From CAYRGG01 sp964423745 (GTDB lineage: Bacteria > Pseudomonadota > Gammaproteobacteria > Competibacterales > Competibacteraceae): a stretch of 64,000 nt of DNA. The stretch is from the NCBI GenBank assembly GCA_964423745.1, contig CAYRGG010000015.1:19665-83664 (forward strand), given 5' to 3'. This document shows positions 55,000-64,000 of this stretch, piece after piece; positions within the stretch are counted from its first letter, which is position 1; each line of letters opens with the position of its first letter. Below the pieces are notes generated by a model. That model made no database searches. It worked only from the letters and a program-made list of their open reading frames with translations, and was not told where the DNA came from. The position numbers were made by a program, and so were the translations under genes.

Positions 55000-57873
55000 T
55001 TAGCCTAACTTTGCTACACACGCTTCCGCATGCTGCTTTTGATTGTCAGTTCCCTCTCGTATGACCTCTTGCAATAAGCTTCGAGCACCCACTGAATCAC
55101 CCATATCCATGTAAGCAACCGCGAGGTCCAACTTGGTTTGCACATAGTCTTCGCTGGCGGCCGACGTCTCTTCCTGATCAGTTTCAATAAAAGTTGTTTT
55201 TTCGTCCGGGTTATCAAGGGAGAAAGCTAATTTATCGTCTTGAGACATTGTCTCTTCAGCCGCTAGATCTCGTGTCTTGTCCGACTCTGTTACATCAGGA
55301 CCCGGGGAAGCGAGTTTCTCATCCAAGCTATCGAGAAAGAAGTTTAATGTATCGCTCTTTGATTTTAACTCGGCAGCTAAGTCTTGAGTTTTTTCCGGCG
55401 CAGACGTGGTTGACTCGTCTTTCTTTTGCGGAAGGTTTAGAGACAAAGGATCGTTAGTGACGGGTTCCTGAGTCGATTTCACTTCTTCAAACTCGAAATC
55501 TAGACCTTTTAATTGAGACTCCATATCGCCTTGCTGGGGATCTTCATCCGGCAAACCCGTGGTTGCCACGGTAGGGGGTTCCATGTCGGGTAACTCCCAT
55601 TCTAAATCACTGCGGGTTTCCGTGCGTTCCTGTTCCTCTTGAGGAGATTTGGAGGAAGAGGCATCCTTTGCTGATTCTGGCTCCATACCAGGCAGCACCC
55701 ATTCCAAATCACTGCGGGTTTCCGTGCATTCCTGTTCCTCTCGAGGAGATTCGGAGGAAGACGAATCTTCTGGAGACGCACTGGAAGTCTTATTAAAAAT
55801 CACAGGACCGGTATTTAAATCAAAGGGCAATCCACTATCCACATCAGGTTTAGAAACCACAGGGTCTTTACCACTAACGGGTTCAGAGGACTGGGACTCT
55901 AGTGAAGATTCAGAAGCTATAAATTCTCCGCTATCTGCAAACAGTTTATTACCAGGGCAAAGTTCCCTACCTCTAGTAGCCACCTGCATCCAAACAGGAT
56001 CTGACTCATCACCGAGTCTATCACGCAATAGCTGCGCATCCTTGGCAAAGGCATCCCCGTTACCCGCGGCAAAATGAATATCTAACAATTTGCTTGCCAA
56101 CATGGTGTCATGGGGCGATTTGAGCAATGCTTTTCTTATAAGCTGCTCAGCTTCTTTATAATTACCCACCGCAATCAATAAATCGGCTTGTTCTAACGGA
56201 TCAGCCTCGCTACCGGTTAGTGTTGTCTTAGCCAGCGGTTCAGTTCTCGTCCGCTCAGCACGTTCAGACAATGCAGCTACAGACACAGGCTCAGCAGCCA
56301 AGACAGGGTCTGCAACGGAAACACCTTCTGGCGTAATGGCTTCAAAAGCCGGTGCAGACTTTTCATCCTTTGTTTGCCGACGGGCTACTAAAAATAAAGG
56401 TAGCGCGATTAAAAACAGCAATAGTGAACCGATCATCGCCAAACTGATGGGATCTTTTAGGAATGCGAACATACCCGAATCACCCTCATCGGATTGCGCT
56501 TCATCCGTGGCATCCAAATTTGTATTTAGCGAAGTGGTTGCAGAAACGGATTGGGAAGGTAGATTATCCGTGTCAGTGGTTTCTACACCTGCTAGGGTGG
56601 TATTTTCAAAGTCAGATAGGGTTCCGCGGTCGATGGCTGCCGCCTCAGAAGACGTTACTTGGCCTATCTCCTCATCTTCCACCGCACCCTCCTCTTGAGA
56701 CATAAATTCAGATTGCTGGGGTCTACCCACTTGAGGAACCGCTTCCTGAACAGTGGTATCGAGAGAAGGCGTTGTCATACCCGTGCTGGTTTCCGCTTGG
56801 GTAATAGCTTGTTGGGTGGTCAAATCCCCTTGGCTTGCTTGCCCTTGCCCGGAAACGGTGTTCTGCACAGAAGTGTTTTCCGACTGCCGTAAAGCGCCTC
56901 CGAGCCTTTCACGGAGTTCGTCGATACCCGCCATACGTAATTCTGGGCGGTCATCCTCAAGTTCGATACGAAACGGGGGTGCTATTCCTGAAGTTGTCGC
57001 ACCGGTACCTGCAGTCTCTCCAAGAGACGACGATGCCTGTTCCACATCCGGCGGCACTAAGCGGACGCGGGGTAGATCATCGTCCGCTAAACCAGGGCTA
57101 ACCCCTGAGTCTGCGGCGACGGATGCCGCTTGTTGTTGAGCTAACTGTCGTGAAGCCGACTCAGAAAAACGTACTGGGTCAAGCTCTTGAGCGCTGGGTA
57201 TACGAAGTGTCGCTCCGGCAGATAGACTGTTTATATCGGGTCTAAAAAAAGCCTCTGGATTAGCCTCTAACAAGGCTTGCATCATCTGCTCTCTATCGAT
57301 GGAAGGATCAGGCCGAACCTGCTCCGCGATGTCCCATAACGTATCGCCGTAAGCAACAGGACCATAATTCACGCTACCGCGATGGGCTACATTGGTATTG
57401 AGTACGGGGCCATCATAACCTGGATCGGCCGAGGCTATAGCCGTACCCTGGCCGCTGCTGGCTGTCGGCTGCATAGTGACCGTGGGAAGATCCAATAAAA
57501 CAGCATATTCCCGAAGCAGTTGTCCATCAGGTCCATCCACTTGAACCAAAAAATTAATAAGCGGTTCGCGAATAGGCTGTTTTGAGGAAACTTGAATAAA
57601 GTGACGCCCTGTGGCATCGGTTTCCACGGAAAAATCTAAGCTTAACAGTAAAGGCAACCGCTCAATACCGTATTGGCCAAACAGCTGCGACGATGCCAAA
57701 CTCGCCCTCAGCCCTGGCAACTCCTCGGCATTTACGGATACCAAAGGTATTTCAGCATCGAGGGGTTGGTTGAGGGCCGAGCGCACTTCAATTTGACCTA
57801 GCCCAAGAGCAAAGGCACTGGCGGGAAGACAGACACTAATTCCAGCTATTAACTGTGTTAATTTCCTTGTCAT
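55000..57873 (-). CDS. fimV: FimV/HubP-family polar hub protein
   Basis: A 957-residue inner-membrane protein. It has a signal peptide (MTRKLTQLIAGISVCLPASA), the FimV N-terminal domain (LGLGQIEVRSALNQPLDAEI), a LysM peptidoglycan-binding motif (~176-225, YGDTLWDIAEQVRPD to GATLRIPS), one transmembrane helix (~473-497, LAMIGSLLLFLIALPLFLVA), a TPR-like segment, an acidic repetitive cytoplasmic region and the conserved C-terminal FimV domain (TKLDLAVAYMDMGDSVGARS). FimV organises the cell pole, type IV pili and chemosensory proteins. ATG 57873 is chosen for the signal peptide; 57903 and 57924 are in-frame alternatives. It follows asd, as in Pseudomonas. Confidence 0.93.
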   Translation of the reverse strand: MTRKLTQLIAGISVCLPASAFALGLGQIEVRSALNQPLDAEIPLVSVNAEELPGLRASLASSQLFGQYGIERLPLLLSLDFSVETDATGRHFIQVSSKQPIREPLINFLVQVDGPDGQLLREYAVLLDLPTVTMQPTASSGQGTAIASADPGYDGPVLNTNVAHRGSVNYGPVAYGDTLWDIAEQVRPDPSIDREQMMQALLEANPEAFFRPDINSLSAGATLRIPSAQELDPVRFSESASRQLAQQQAASVAADSGVSPGLADDDLPRVRLVPPDVEQASSSLGETAGTGATTSGIAPPFRIELEDDRPELRMAGIDELRERLGGALRQSENTSVQNTVSGQGQASQGDLTTQQAITQAETSTGMTTPSLDTTVQEAVPQVGRPQQSEFMSQEEGAVEDEEIGQVTSSEAAAIDRGTLSDFENTTLAGVETTDTDNLPSQSVSATTSLNTNLDATDEAQSDEGDSGMFAFLKDPISLAMIGSLLLFLIALPLFLVARRQTKDEKSAPAFEAITPEGVSVADPVLAAEPVSVAALSERAERTRTEPLAKTTLTGSEADPLEQADLLIAVGNYKEAEQLIRKALLKSPHDTMLASKLLDIHFAAGNGDAFAKDAQLLRDRLGDESDPVWMQVATRGRELCPGNKLFADSGEFIASESSLESQSSEPVSGKDPVVSKPDVDSGLPFDLNTGPVIFNKTSSASPEDSSSSESPREEQECTETRSDLEWVLPGMEPESAKDASSSKSPQEEQERTETRSDLEWELPDMEPPTVATTGLPDEDPQQGDMESQLKGLDFEFEEVKSTQEPVTNDPLSLNLPQKKDESTTSAPEKTQDLAAELKSKSDTLNFFLDSLDEKLASPGPDVTESDKTRDLAAEETMSQDDKLAFSLDNPDEKTTFIETDQEETSAASEDYVQTKLDLAVAYMDMGDSVGARSLLQEVIREGTDNQKQHAEACVAKLG
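55590..55793 (-). repeat. Two 102-bp tandem repeats inside fimV
   Basis: Near-identical stretches offset by 102 bp (for example AAATCACTGCGGGTTTC at 55604 and 55706) encode two copies of a 34-residue unit SSSxSPxEEQExTETRSDLEW plus LPxMEP. The unit is acidic and lies in the cytoplasmic region. High nucleotide identity suggests recent duplication and possible length variation between strains. Confidence 0.85.
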
Positions 57874-58000
57874 CGGTAAATACGTCCTACTAAGTTTCGT
57901 CATATAAAACATTAGCCGCTGCATAAAACAACGACATCTATTAAATTAATTAATCAAATGTTGCAATTCGTTTTGCGAGAATCGTTCGTTAAAACGCCTT

Positions 58001-59023
58001 TCACAGGTAATTCTTGATAAGGAGCTCGGCAATCTGAACACTATTCAAAGCAGCCCCTTTGCGCAGATTGTCAGACACAATCCACATGTTTAAGCCTCGT
58101 GGATGCGAGATGTCTTCTCGAATACGCCCCACATAGACTGGATCTTTGCCTGCGCCTTCCGTCACCGCGGTGGGATAGCCACCCGCTTCCCGAGTATCCA
58201 AGACAACAACGCCGGGCGCTTGGCTCAACAAATCCTGGGCCGCCGCCGCAGTGATTTTTTCGCGGGTTTCAATGTGAACTGCTTCAGAATGCCCATAAAA
58301 CACCGGAATGCGCACTGTGGTTGGATTGACCTTAATACCCTCGTCTTCCATGATCTTCTGGGTTTCCCACACCATTTTCATCTCTTCCTTGGTGTAACCA
58401 TTGGGCTGAAAAACATCGATGTGAGGCAAGGCGTTAAAAGCAATCTGTTTCGGATACACCTGTGGATCGATGGGTTTACCGTTGAGCAGTGCTGCCGTTT
58501 GCGTGGCCAGTTCTTCAATGGCCTCTTTACCGGTGCCCGATACCGCTTGATAGGTGGCCACATTGATACGTTCAATACCCACCGCTGCATGGATGGGTTG
58601 TAAAGCCACCACCATTTGAATGGTGGAACAATTCGGATTAGCAATGATGCCGCGGTTTGTATACTGGGCAACAGCATGGGGATTGACCTCAGGAACCACT
58701 AAAGGAATATCTGGCTCGTAGCGATACTGAGAGGTATTATCGATGACAACACACCCTGCCGCCGCCGCTTTAGGCGCATAGGTAGCCGATACGGAAGCAC
58801 CTGCTGAAAACAATCCGATGCGTACCTTAGAAAAATCGAATGTGTCGAGCTCACCTACCGTCAATTGGCGACTCCCAAAAGTCACTTTATTGCCTGCTGA
58901 GCGGCTGCTTGCCAAAGGATAAATAGTGTCTATCGGAAACTGGCGCTCGGCCAGAATCTCTAACATCACTTCCCCTACTGCCCCCGTAGCGCCCACGACT
59001 GCTACGTCGAATTTTTCACTCAT
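58001..59023 (-). CDS. asd: Aspartate-semialdehyde dehydrogenase
   Basis: Asd reduces aspartyl phosphate to aspartate semialdehyde, the branch point to lysine, diaminopimelate, threonine and methionine. NADP-binding GATGAVGEVMLEIL lies at the N-terminus, the catalytic Cys is in IANPNCSTIQM (~131) and the substrate-binding VPVFYGHSEAVHIE is present as RIPVFYGHSEAVHIET. Length 340 matches the Pseudomonas Asd2 type. It lies between leuB (237-bp gap) and fimV (about 130 bp), the order leuB-asd-fimV being conserved in Pseudomonas. Confidence 0.97.
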   Translation of the reverse strand: MSEKFDVAVVGATGAVGEVMLEILAERQFPIDTIYPLASSRSAGNKVTFGSRQLTVGELDTFDFSKVRIGLFSAGASVSATYAPKAAAAGCVVIDNTSQYRYEPDIPLVVPEVNPHAVAQYTNRGIIANPNCSTIQMVVALQPIHAAVGIERINVATYQAVSGTGKEAIEELATQTAALLNGKPIDPQVYPKQIAFNALPHIDVFQPNGYTKEEMKMVWETQKIMEDEGIKVNPTTVRIPVFYGHSEAVHIETREKITAAAAQDLLSQAPGVVVLDTREAGGYPTAVTEGAGKDPVYVGRIREDISHPRGLNMWIVSDNLRKGAALNSVQIAELLIKNYL

Positions 59024-59260
59024 CTAGGTCAACCTCTTGCATCAAAAAGATAGCCGAATTACCGGTATTGGTTAAAAAGCCAACTCAATCAGCCTGTTTT
59101 TGTTTTAAATCGTTTTTGATTGTTTTTGCATCTATCAAACCGACTAGCTACCCTGTAGCAATTTAAAAGCAAAACATATGCCACAAATATAACTAGTGCT
59201 ATAACACCTGCCTTGGGCGAAAGGCCAAGATTTAAGTATTGGATACGCTAAAAATACCTT

Positions 59261-60343
59261 TTATGCTTGGTACAATGCCTCTACCACTGCATCACCCATG
59301 GGTTGGGTCCCCACTTCAGTCATATCAGCTGACATAATATCGGCTGTACGCAGCCCTTTATCTAACACATCACCGACTGCACCCTCGACACGCTCAGCCA
59401 AATCGCTTCTATCAAAGGTGAAACGTAGCATCATGGCCAGGGATAAAATCGTAGCCAACGGATTAGCCAAGCCTTGACCTGCTATATCAGGCGCTGAACC
59501 ATGGATCGGTTCATACATACCTCGGCCATCGGCAGCCAGAGACGCCGATGGCAACATACCGATGGAACCCGTCAACATAGCGGCACAGTCAGAAAGAATA
59601 TCGCCAAATAGGTTGCTGGTTACCATAACGTCAAATTGTTTGGGCGCACGCACCAGCTGCATGGCGGCATTATCCACATAAAGATGGGTCAGCTCCACGT
59701 CGGGATATTCAGCCGCTACCCGTATCGCCACCTCCCGCCATAATTCCGACACCTCAAGCACATTAGCCTTGTCCACGGAACACACCCGTTTTTGACGCTG
59801 ACTGGCGATGGTAAAGGCCATACGCACGATTCGTTCGATTTCTGATTCTCGGTAAAACATGGTATTAAAACCCGCCCGCTCGCCGGTTTTCATAACCCCA
59901 ATACCCCGCGGTCGGCCAAAATAAATACCACTCGTGAGTTCCCGCACCAGCATGATATCGAGACCAGCCACCAATTCAGTATGCAAGCTGGAAGCCGCTG
60001 CCAACTGCGGATAGAGGATAGCGGGACGCAGGTTAGCGAACAATCCCAAGGCGCTGCGAATACCCAGCAGGCCACGCTCCGGACGAAGCCCACGGTCTAA
60101 CTGTTCCCACTTTGGTCCCCCCACGGCACCCAGCAACACCGCATCGCTTTCTCGAGCCAGCGTCAAAGTTTCGTCGGGCAACGGTTTGCCGGTGGCATCA
60201 AAAGCGCTACCGCCAATGAGACCTTCTGTACAGGTTATCTCCAGACCATATTTCTGACGTAACACGTCTAAAATCTTGACGGCTTCCGCGACGATTTCAG
60301 GACCGATACCGTCGCCCGGTAAAATTAATAGCTTGTGGCTCAT
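59261..60343 (-). CDS. leuB: 3-isopropylmalate dehydrogenase
   Basis: The third enzyme of leucine synthesis, oxidising 3-isopropylmalate with NAD+. The start [21 protein letters not shown] and the active-site blocks [31 protein letters not shown] and [16 protein letters not shown] are diagnostic. ATG 60341-60343 overlaps the leuD stop by 4 bp (ATGA); the longer in-frame start at 60373 would overlap leuD further and is rejected. 360 residues. Confidence 0.98.
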   Translation of the reverse strand: MSHKLLILPGDGIGPEIVAEAVKILDVLRQKYGLEITCTEGLIGGSAFDATGKPLPDETLTLARESDAVLLGAVGGPKWEQLDRGLRPERGLLGIRSALGLFANLRPAILYPQLAAASSLHTELVAGLDIMLVRELTSGIYFGRPRGIGVMKTGERAGFNTMFYRESEIERIVRMAFTIASQRQKRVCSVDKANVLEVSELWREVAIRVAAEYPDVELTHLYVDNAAMQLVRAPKQFDVMVTSNLFGDILSDCAAMLTGSIGMLPSASLAADGRGMYEPIHGSAPDIAGQGLANPLATILSLAMMLRFTFDRSDLAERVEGAVGDVLDKGLRTADIMSADMTEVGTQPMGDAVVEALYQA

Positions 60344-60999
60344 TGTACGTTCAACCCATCCATAAACAGCCAAGGCGCCTCACGCCGACGCCGTGCCTCA
60401 TAAGCGCGAATGTCTGCCGTGTGCTGCAACGTTAAACCGATATCGTCAAGCCCTTTTAACAGGCGTTCCTTGCGAAAATCTTCTATCTCGAAGTGAATGG
60501 CTTCCCTGTGGGGGGTGGTGATGGTCTGCGCCGGAAGGTCGATATGCAGACGATAACCGGACTCAGATTCCGCCTCTTCACAAAACAGTTTATCCACCAC
60601 GTCCGTCGCTAAACAAAGCGGCAAAAGGCCGTTTTTAAAACAATTGTTGAAAAAAATATCGGCGAAACTGGGCCCAATGACACAACGCAAACCGTAGTCA
60701 CGCAGCGCCCAGACGGCATGTTCCCGGGAGGAACCACAGCCAAAATTGCTGCGCGTGAGAAGTACGCTCGCACCTTGGTAACGAGATTGATTGAGAGGAA
60801 AATCGGGATTGAGAACCCGTTGGCTATTATGCTGACCCAGCTCACCAGGATCACGATAACGCCACTCGTCAAAAAGATGCCCCCCAAAACCTGAGCGTTT
60901 GATGGATTTTAGAAATTGTTTAGGGATAATAGCGTCAGTATCCACATTGGCGCGGTCCAATGGGACCACTAAACCGGTATGCTGAATAAAAGGTTGCAT
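60340..60999 (-). CDS. leuD: 3-isopropylmalate dehydratase small subunit
   Basis: The small (swivel) subunit of isopropylmalate isomerase. [20 protein letters not shown] is the typical start, followed by [15 protein letters not shown] and the [17 protein letters not shown] motif. The chosen ATG at 60999 has AGGA nine to ten bases upstream and gives 219 residues, normal for the family; the frame extends to 61074 but would overlap leuC. It works with LeuC. Confidence 0.97.
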   Translation of the reverse strand: MQPFIQHTGLVVPLDRANVDTDAIIPKQFLKSIKRSGFGGHLFDEWRYRDPGELGQHNSQRVLNPDFPLNQSRYQGASVLLTRSNFGCGSSREHAVWALRDYGLRCVIGPSFADIFFNNCFKNGLLPLCLATDVVDKLFCEEAESESGYRLHIDLPAQTITTPHREAIHFEIEDFRKERLLKGLDDIGLTLQHTADIRAYEARRRREAPWLFMDGLNVQ

Positions 61000-61051
61000 G
61001 CCTTGGTTTCCTATTAGGACATTGGAACTTGCATAAGTCTTGCTTATAAAA

Positions 61052-62461
61052 TCAGCCGGGCAGTTCTCGGACATCTACAAAATGGCCAAAGATCGCTGCG
61101 GCGGCCGCCATAGCTGGGCTGACCAAGTGGGTGCGCCCCCCTTGACCTTGACGACCTTCGAAATTGCGATTTGAAGTAGAGGCACAGCGTTCCCCAGGCT
61201 GCAAACGATCCGCATTCATGGCCAAACACATGGAACATCCTGGTTCGCGCCATTCGAAACCTGCCTCGCTAAAGATTTTGTGTAAATTTTCCGCCTCGGC
61301 TTGTTGTTTGACTAAACCCGAACCCGGCACTACCAGCGCCTGTTTGATTGAATCAGCCACTTTACGGCCTTTTACCACCGCCGCTGCGGCCCGTAAATCC
61401 TCGATGCGGGAATTTGTACAGGAACCAATAAAAACGCGATCCAACCGGATATCCGTCATGGGTAAACCGGCTTGTAGCCCCATATACTCTAAAGCCCGTT
61501 GCATACCCACTTGTTTGTCCAAATTAGGCTCCAAGGCGGGATCAGGAACACGGCTATCCACCGTGGTGACCATTTCCGGTGAGCTACCCCAGGTGACTTG
61601 GGGTTTGATGTGGGTCGCGTCCATGGTCACCACTTGGTCAAATACAGCGTCAGGATCACTGTGGAGATCTCGCCAGGTAGCCGCAGCCTGTTCCCACATA
61701 GTCTGTTTCGGCGCATAGGGACGCGCTTTAAGGTAATCAATGGTGGTCTCGTCTACGGCTATCATGCCGGCTCGAGCGCCTGCCTCAATAGCCATATTAC
61801 AAATCGTCATACGCCCTTCCATGGACAAGGCTTGAATGGCTTCACCGGCAAATTCAATGGCATAGCCCGTGGCGCCAGCAGTGCCGATGGCGCCGATAAT
61901 CGCTAATACCATGTCCTTGGCGGTAATACCAGGGCCTACCTGACCGTCGACACGAATCAGCATGGCTTTGGCCTTGGTCATAACGAGGCACTGGGTTGCC
62001 ATCACATGCTCTACATCGGATGTGCCAATACCAAACGCGAGAGCGCCAAAAGCGCCATGGGTGGAGGTGTGAGAATCGCCGCACACCACCGTCATACCGG
62101 GCAGCGTCACTCCCTGCTCAGGACCAATGACATGCACAATACCTTGACGAACATCGTTCATGGGAAATTCGGTTATCCCATACTCAAGACAATTATCGTC
62201 TAAAGTAGTCACCTGCAGACGAGAGGTAGGGTCATCAATGCCATGACGCCGGTCAGTAGTGGGTACATTGTGGTCTGCGGTTGCTAGCATGGAGGCAGCT
62301 CGCCACGGTTGGCGTTGTGCCAGACGCAGACCTTCAAAGGCTTGGGGTGAAGTCACCTCGTGTACCAAGTGGCGATCAATATAGAGCAATACCGTACCAT
62401 CCGAGTTAGTACGCACAACGTGCGTGTCCCACAGCTTGTCGTAAAGGGTTTTGCCAGCCAT
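61052..62461 (-). CDS. leuC: 3-isopropylmalate dehydratase large subunit
   Basis: The large aconitase-like subunit of isopropylmalate isomerase. The [4Fe-4S] cysteines are in [15 protein letters not shown] and [13 protein letters not shown]. The N-terminus [19 protein letters not shown] and the [20 protein letters not shown] segment ([20 protein letters not shown]) are normal. 469 residues, first gene of the leuCDB-asd cluster. No leucine-rich leader peptide or attenuator was seen in the 150 bases upstream. leuA is not in the window. Confidence 0.98.
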   Translation of the reverse strand: MAGKTLYDKLWDTHVVRTNSDGTVLLYIDRHLVHEVTSPQAFEGLRLAQRQPWRAASMLATADHNVPTTDRRHGIDDPTSRLQVTTLDDNCLEYGITEFPMNDVRQGIVHVIGPEQGVTLPGMTVVCGDSHTSTHGAFGALAFGIGTSDVEHVMATQCLVMTKAKAMLIRVDGQVGPGITAKDMVLAIIGAIGTAGATGYAIEFAGEAIQALSMEGRMTICNMAIEAGARAGMIAVDETTIDYLKARPYAPKQTMWEQAAATWRDLHSDPDAVFDQVVTMDATHIKPQVTWGSSPEMVTTVDSRVPDPALEPNLDKQVGMQRALEYMGLQAGLPMTDIRLDRVFIGSCTNSRIEDLRAAAAVVKGRKVADSIKQALVVPGSGLVKQQAEAENLHKIFSEAGFEWREPGCSMCLAMNADRLQPGERCASTSNRNFEGRQGQGGRTHLVSPAMAAAAAIFGHFVDVRELPG

Positions 62462-63111
62462 ACAGTTTTACCTGAATCCCCGGGTGTAATGGTTTATCTA
62501 TGTAACAAATTTGTAGTCTTGCGCGATTAATAATATGAAGGGATCATTTTGTAGTATTTTAACCCAACTTAACCTTCAGTCAGTGAATCCCAATAACAGC
62601 ATAAGGCTATTTGACCACTCAGGCCAAAAAATTTTACTCACTAAATAACTGCTATAGCTAAACAAATTTCTATGTCCCAAAGACGACGTATTCTGACAGA
62701 GTTAGACACTAGCCGACGTGCCTTGGCTAATGATTGCCGCACCTAAAAGATACACTGTCTTTGCACCAACAATACTTTTTGTGTAAGTTCTAATCCTACA
62801 AATGTTATCTCGCAAAATTTTTTTATAGGCAGTTCTAACATCTATCGCTAGGCTTAATAGCGTTTCATGAGCAAGGATTTATTGATTAAAACAGCTTGAA
62901 CTAGAGTGCTAAACATTTTCTAGCTCATTAAAAGAATTATTATCAATATTACTTGAATTTTCAGCATTTTGAGCAATAAAGTCTGGCTTTTAAAGCAAGA
63001 TTCCGACATATTACTTTGAGGATCTAGTGGAACACATTTAGGTTATTTGTTTCAAACCATGTTTATCCTCATAAACAATTTAATGTATCAGGAGAAATAA
63101 AAGGAAACACA
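62462..63111. other. 650-bp non-coding region between divergent leuC and metK
   Basis: A+T-rich region that must hold the promoters of leuC (minus) and metK (plus). I found no SAM- or SAH-riboswitch core I recognise upstream of metK, and no leader peptide for leuC. A weak CGCTA-N7-TAGCG inverted repeat lies near 62846. A 24-codon frame at 62672-62746 lacks support as a gene. No other structure is evident. Confidence 0.5.
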
Positions 63112-64000
63112 ATGAGTCAAAGTCATGTTTTTACTTCAGAATCCGTTTCTGAGGGTCATCCCGACAAAATCGCTGATCAGATTTCCGATGCTGTATTAGA
63201 TGCTATCTTAGTAGAAGACCCTAAAGCTCGCGTTGCCTGCGAAACCTTAATTAAGACAGGGGTCGTGGTATTGGCTGGTGAAATAACCACGTCTACTTGG
63301 ATAGATCTGGACGATGTGGTTCGCAACACGATTACCGATATCGGTTATACAAGTTCTGACGTGGGCTTCGATGGGGCGACGTGTGCAGTGCTGTCTTGTA
63401 TTGGCAAACAATCCGGTGACATTGCCCAAGGCGTAGACCGTAGCAACCCCGAAGAACAAGGTGCCGGTGATCAAGGTCTTATGTTTGGTTACGCCACCAA
63501 CGAAACCGATGTGTTAATGCCTGCACCGATTACCTACGCCCATCGACTTGTACAGCGCCAGGCCGAAATGCGTAAGACCCATATACTACCCTGGTTGCGC
63601 CCGGATGCTAAAAGTCAAATTAGCTTTCGCTATGAGGACGGTAAAATCATTGGGATTGAAGCCGTCGTGTTATCCACCCAACATGATCCAGACATTTCTC
63701 AGGAGCGACTGCGGGAAGCCGTGATGGAAAACATCATTCTGCCGATATTACCGGGAGAATGGCTCGATAAACACACCAAGTACCATATCAATCCAACGGG
63801 TATGTTTGTTATCGGCGGTCCCGTCGGTGATTGTGGTCTTACAGGGCGCAAAATCATCGTCGATACCTATGGCGGCATGGCTCGTCATGGGGGCGGTGCT
63901 TTCTCCGGCAAAGATCCCTCAAAAGTAGATCGCTCGGCCGCCTATGCAGCCCGTTATGTGGCTAAAAATATTGTTGCAGCAGGGCTTGCCGATCGTTGCG
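63112..64000 (+). CDS. metK: S-adenosylmethionine synthetase, N-terminal part, cut by window edge
   Basis: MetK makes SAM from methionine and ATP. The frame is open from ATG 63112 to the window end, 296 codons of the usual ~385-400. The start [20 protein letters not shown] has the ATP-binding His; [15 protein letters not shown] and [19 protein letters not shown] are further signatures. AAGGA lies six bases before the start. QueA in this window uses SAM, as do the methyltransferases and radical SAM enzymes. The 650-bp upstream region shows no recognised riboswitch. Confidence 0.98.
   Translation, partial: MSQSHVFTSESVSEGHPDKIADQISDAVLDAILVEDPKARVACETLIKTGVVVLAGEITTSTWIDLDDVVRNTITDIGYTSSDVGFDGATCAVLSCIGKQSGDIAQGVDRSNPEEQGAGDQGLMFGYATNETDVLMPAPITYAHRLVQRQAEMRKTHILPWLRPDAKSQISFRYEDGKIIGIEAVVLSTQHDPDISQERLREAVMENIILPILPGEWLDKHTKYHINPTGMFVIGGPVGDCGLTGRKIIVDTYGGMARHGGGAFSGKDPSKVDRSAAYAARYVAKNIVAAGLADRC

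Noticed and set aside
55649..56077. 142-codon plus-strand frame opposite fimV
   Set aside because: The serine-rich translation is the mirror of the Glu/Asp/Ser codons of the fimV acidic tail; it is not a separate gene.
62462..62620. Leucine-rich leader peptide or attenuator before leuC
   Set aside because: The minus strand upstream of leuC shows no short frame with leucine runs and no terminator hairpin.
62672..62746. 24-codon frame MSQRRRILTELD between leuC and metK
   Set aside because: Too short, with no ribosome-binding site or known similarity; likely chance.

Overview
The window looks like chromosome of a gammaproteobacterium of moderate GC content. Lineage markers are the elongation factor P beta-lysylation set (efp, epmA, epmB), type IV pilus regulators FimX and FimV, a CbrA/CbrB-type two-component system with a small CbrX-like gene, HtpX, YcgL, and the rsmG-parA-parB-atpIBEFHAGDC-glmU block. 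The leuCDB-asd-fimV order recalls Pseudomonas, but a GTP-type PEP carboxykinase, an AmmeMemoRadiSam locus and the overall gene order do not fit Pseudomonas well. I do not name a genus.

Layout. 1-9.1 kb: 5' part of pckG, the efp/epmA versus epmB divergent cluster, fimX, a (ATCT)n microsatellite, htpX, queA, tRNA-Leu(CAA) and an NRDE-family gene. 9.1-12.5 kb: AmmeMemoRadiSam genes (radical SAM enzyme divergent from Memo-like and AMMECR1-like genes) and a CPBP membrane protease. 12.5-23.3 kb: glmU, the complete F1Fo ATP synthase operon, parB, parA and rsmG, all on the minus strand. A good sigma70-type promoter lies between parB and atpI. 23.4-26.5 kb: ycgL, then a compact, A+T-rich restriction-modification island (ribbon-helix-helix protein, HNH endonuclease, 5-methylcytosine methyltransferase) with a striking 10-bp-phased operator-like repeat in front of it. 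26.5-39.8 kb: crotonase-family enzyme, class I fumarase, CBS protein, SNF2 helicase plus SWIM protein, exonuclease III, RsmE, a DUF3429 membrane protein, glutathione peroxidase, a MerR/B12-binding regulator with CarH-like cobalamin residues, and Pta. 39.8-49.3 kb: a 664-bp A+T-rich gap, an ExeA-like ATPase, truA, the cbrXAB-like operon, and a sodium/solute symporter gene preceded by a sigma54-type promoter and TGTTAC/GTAACA half-sites. 49.3-54.9 kb: small membrane proteins, a TPR protein, a cNMP/CBS/DUF294 signalling protein, a HEPN-MNT toxin-antitoxin pair, remnants of a LysE exporter and a LuxR regulator, and an Ig-like/BNR lipoprotein. 55-64 kb: fimV, asd, leuB, leuD, leuC on the minus strand and the 5' part of metK on the plus strand.

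How it fits together. Most of the window is housekeeping: energy conservation, chromosome partition, translation and tRNA modification, leucine and aspartate-family biosynthesis, acetate and fumarate metabolism. Regulation is concentrated in FimX/FimV (pili and polarity), CbrAB with its probable symporter target, and the B12-binding MerR protein. Accessory DNA is limited to the restriction-modification island and the HEPN-MNT/gene-fragment patch. The least understood pieces are the RHH-controlled restriction system, the AmmeMemoRadiSam locus, the orphan ExeA-like ATPase with its long upstream region, and the Ig/BNR lipoprotein. All calls come from reading the sequence; no database search was run.
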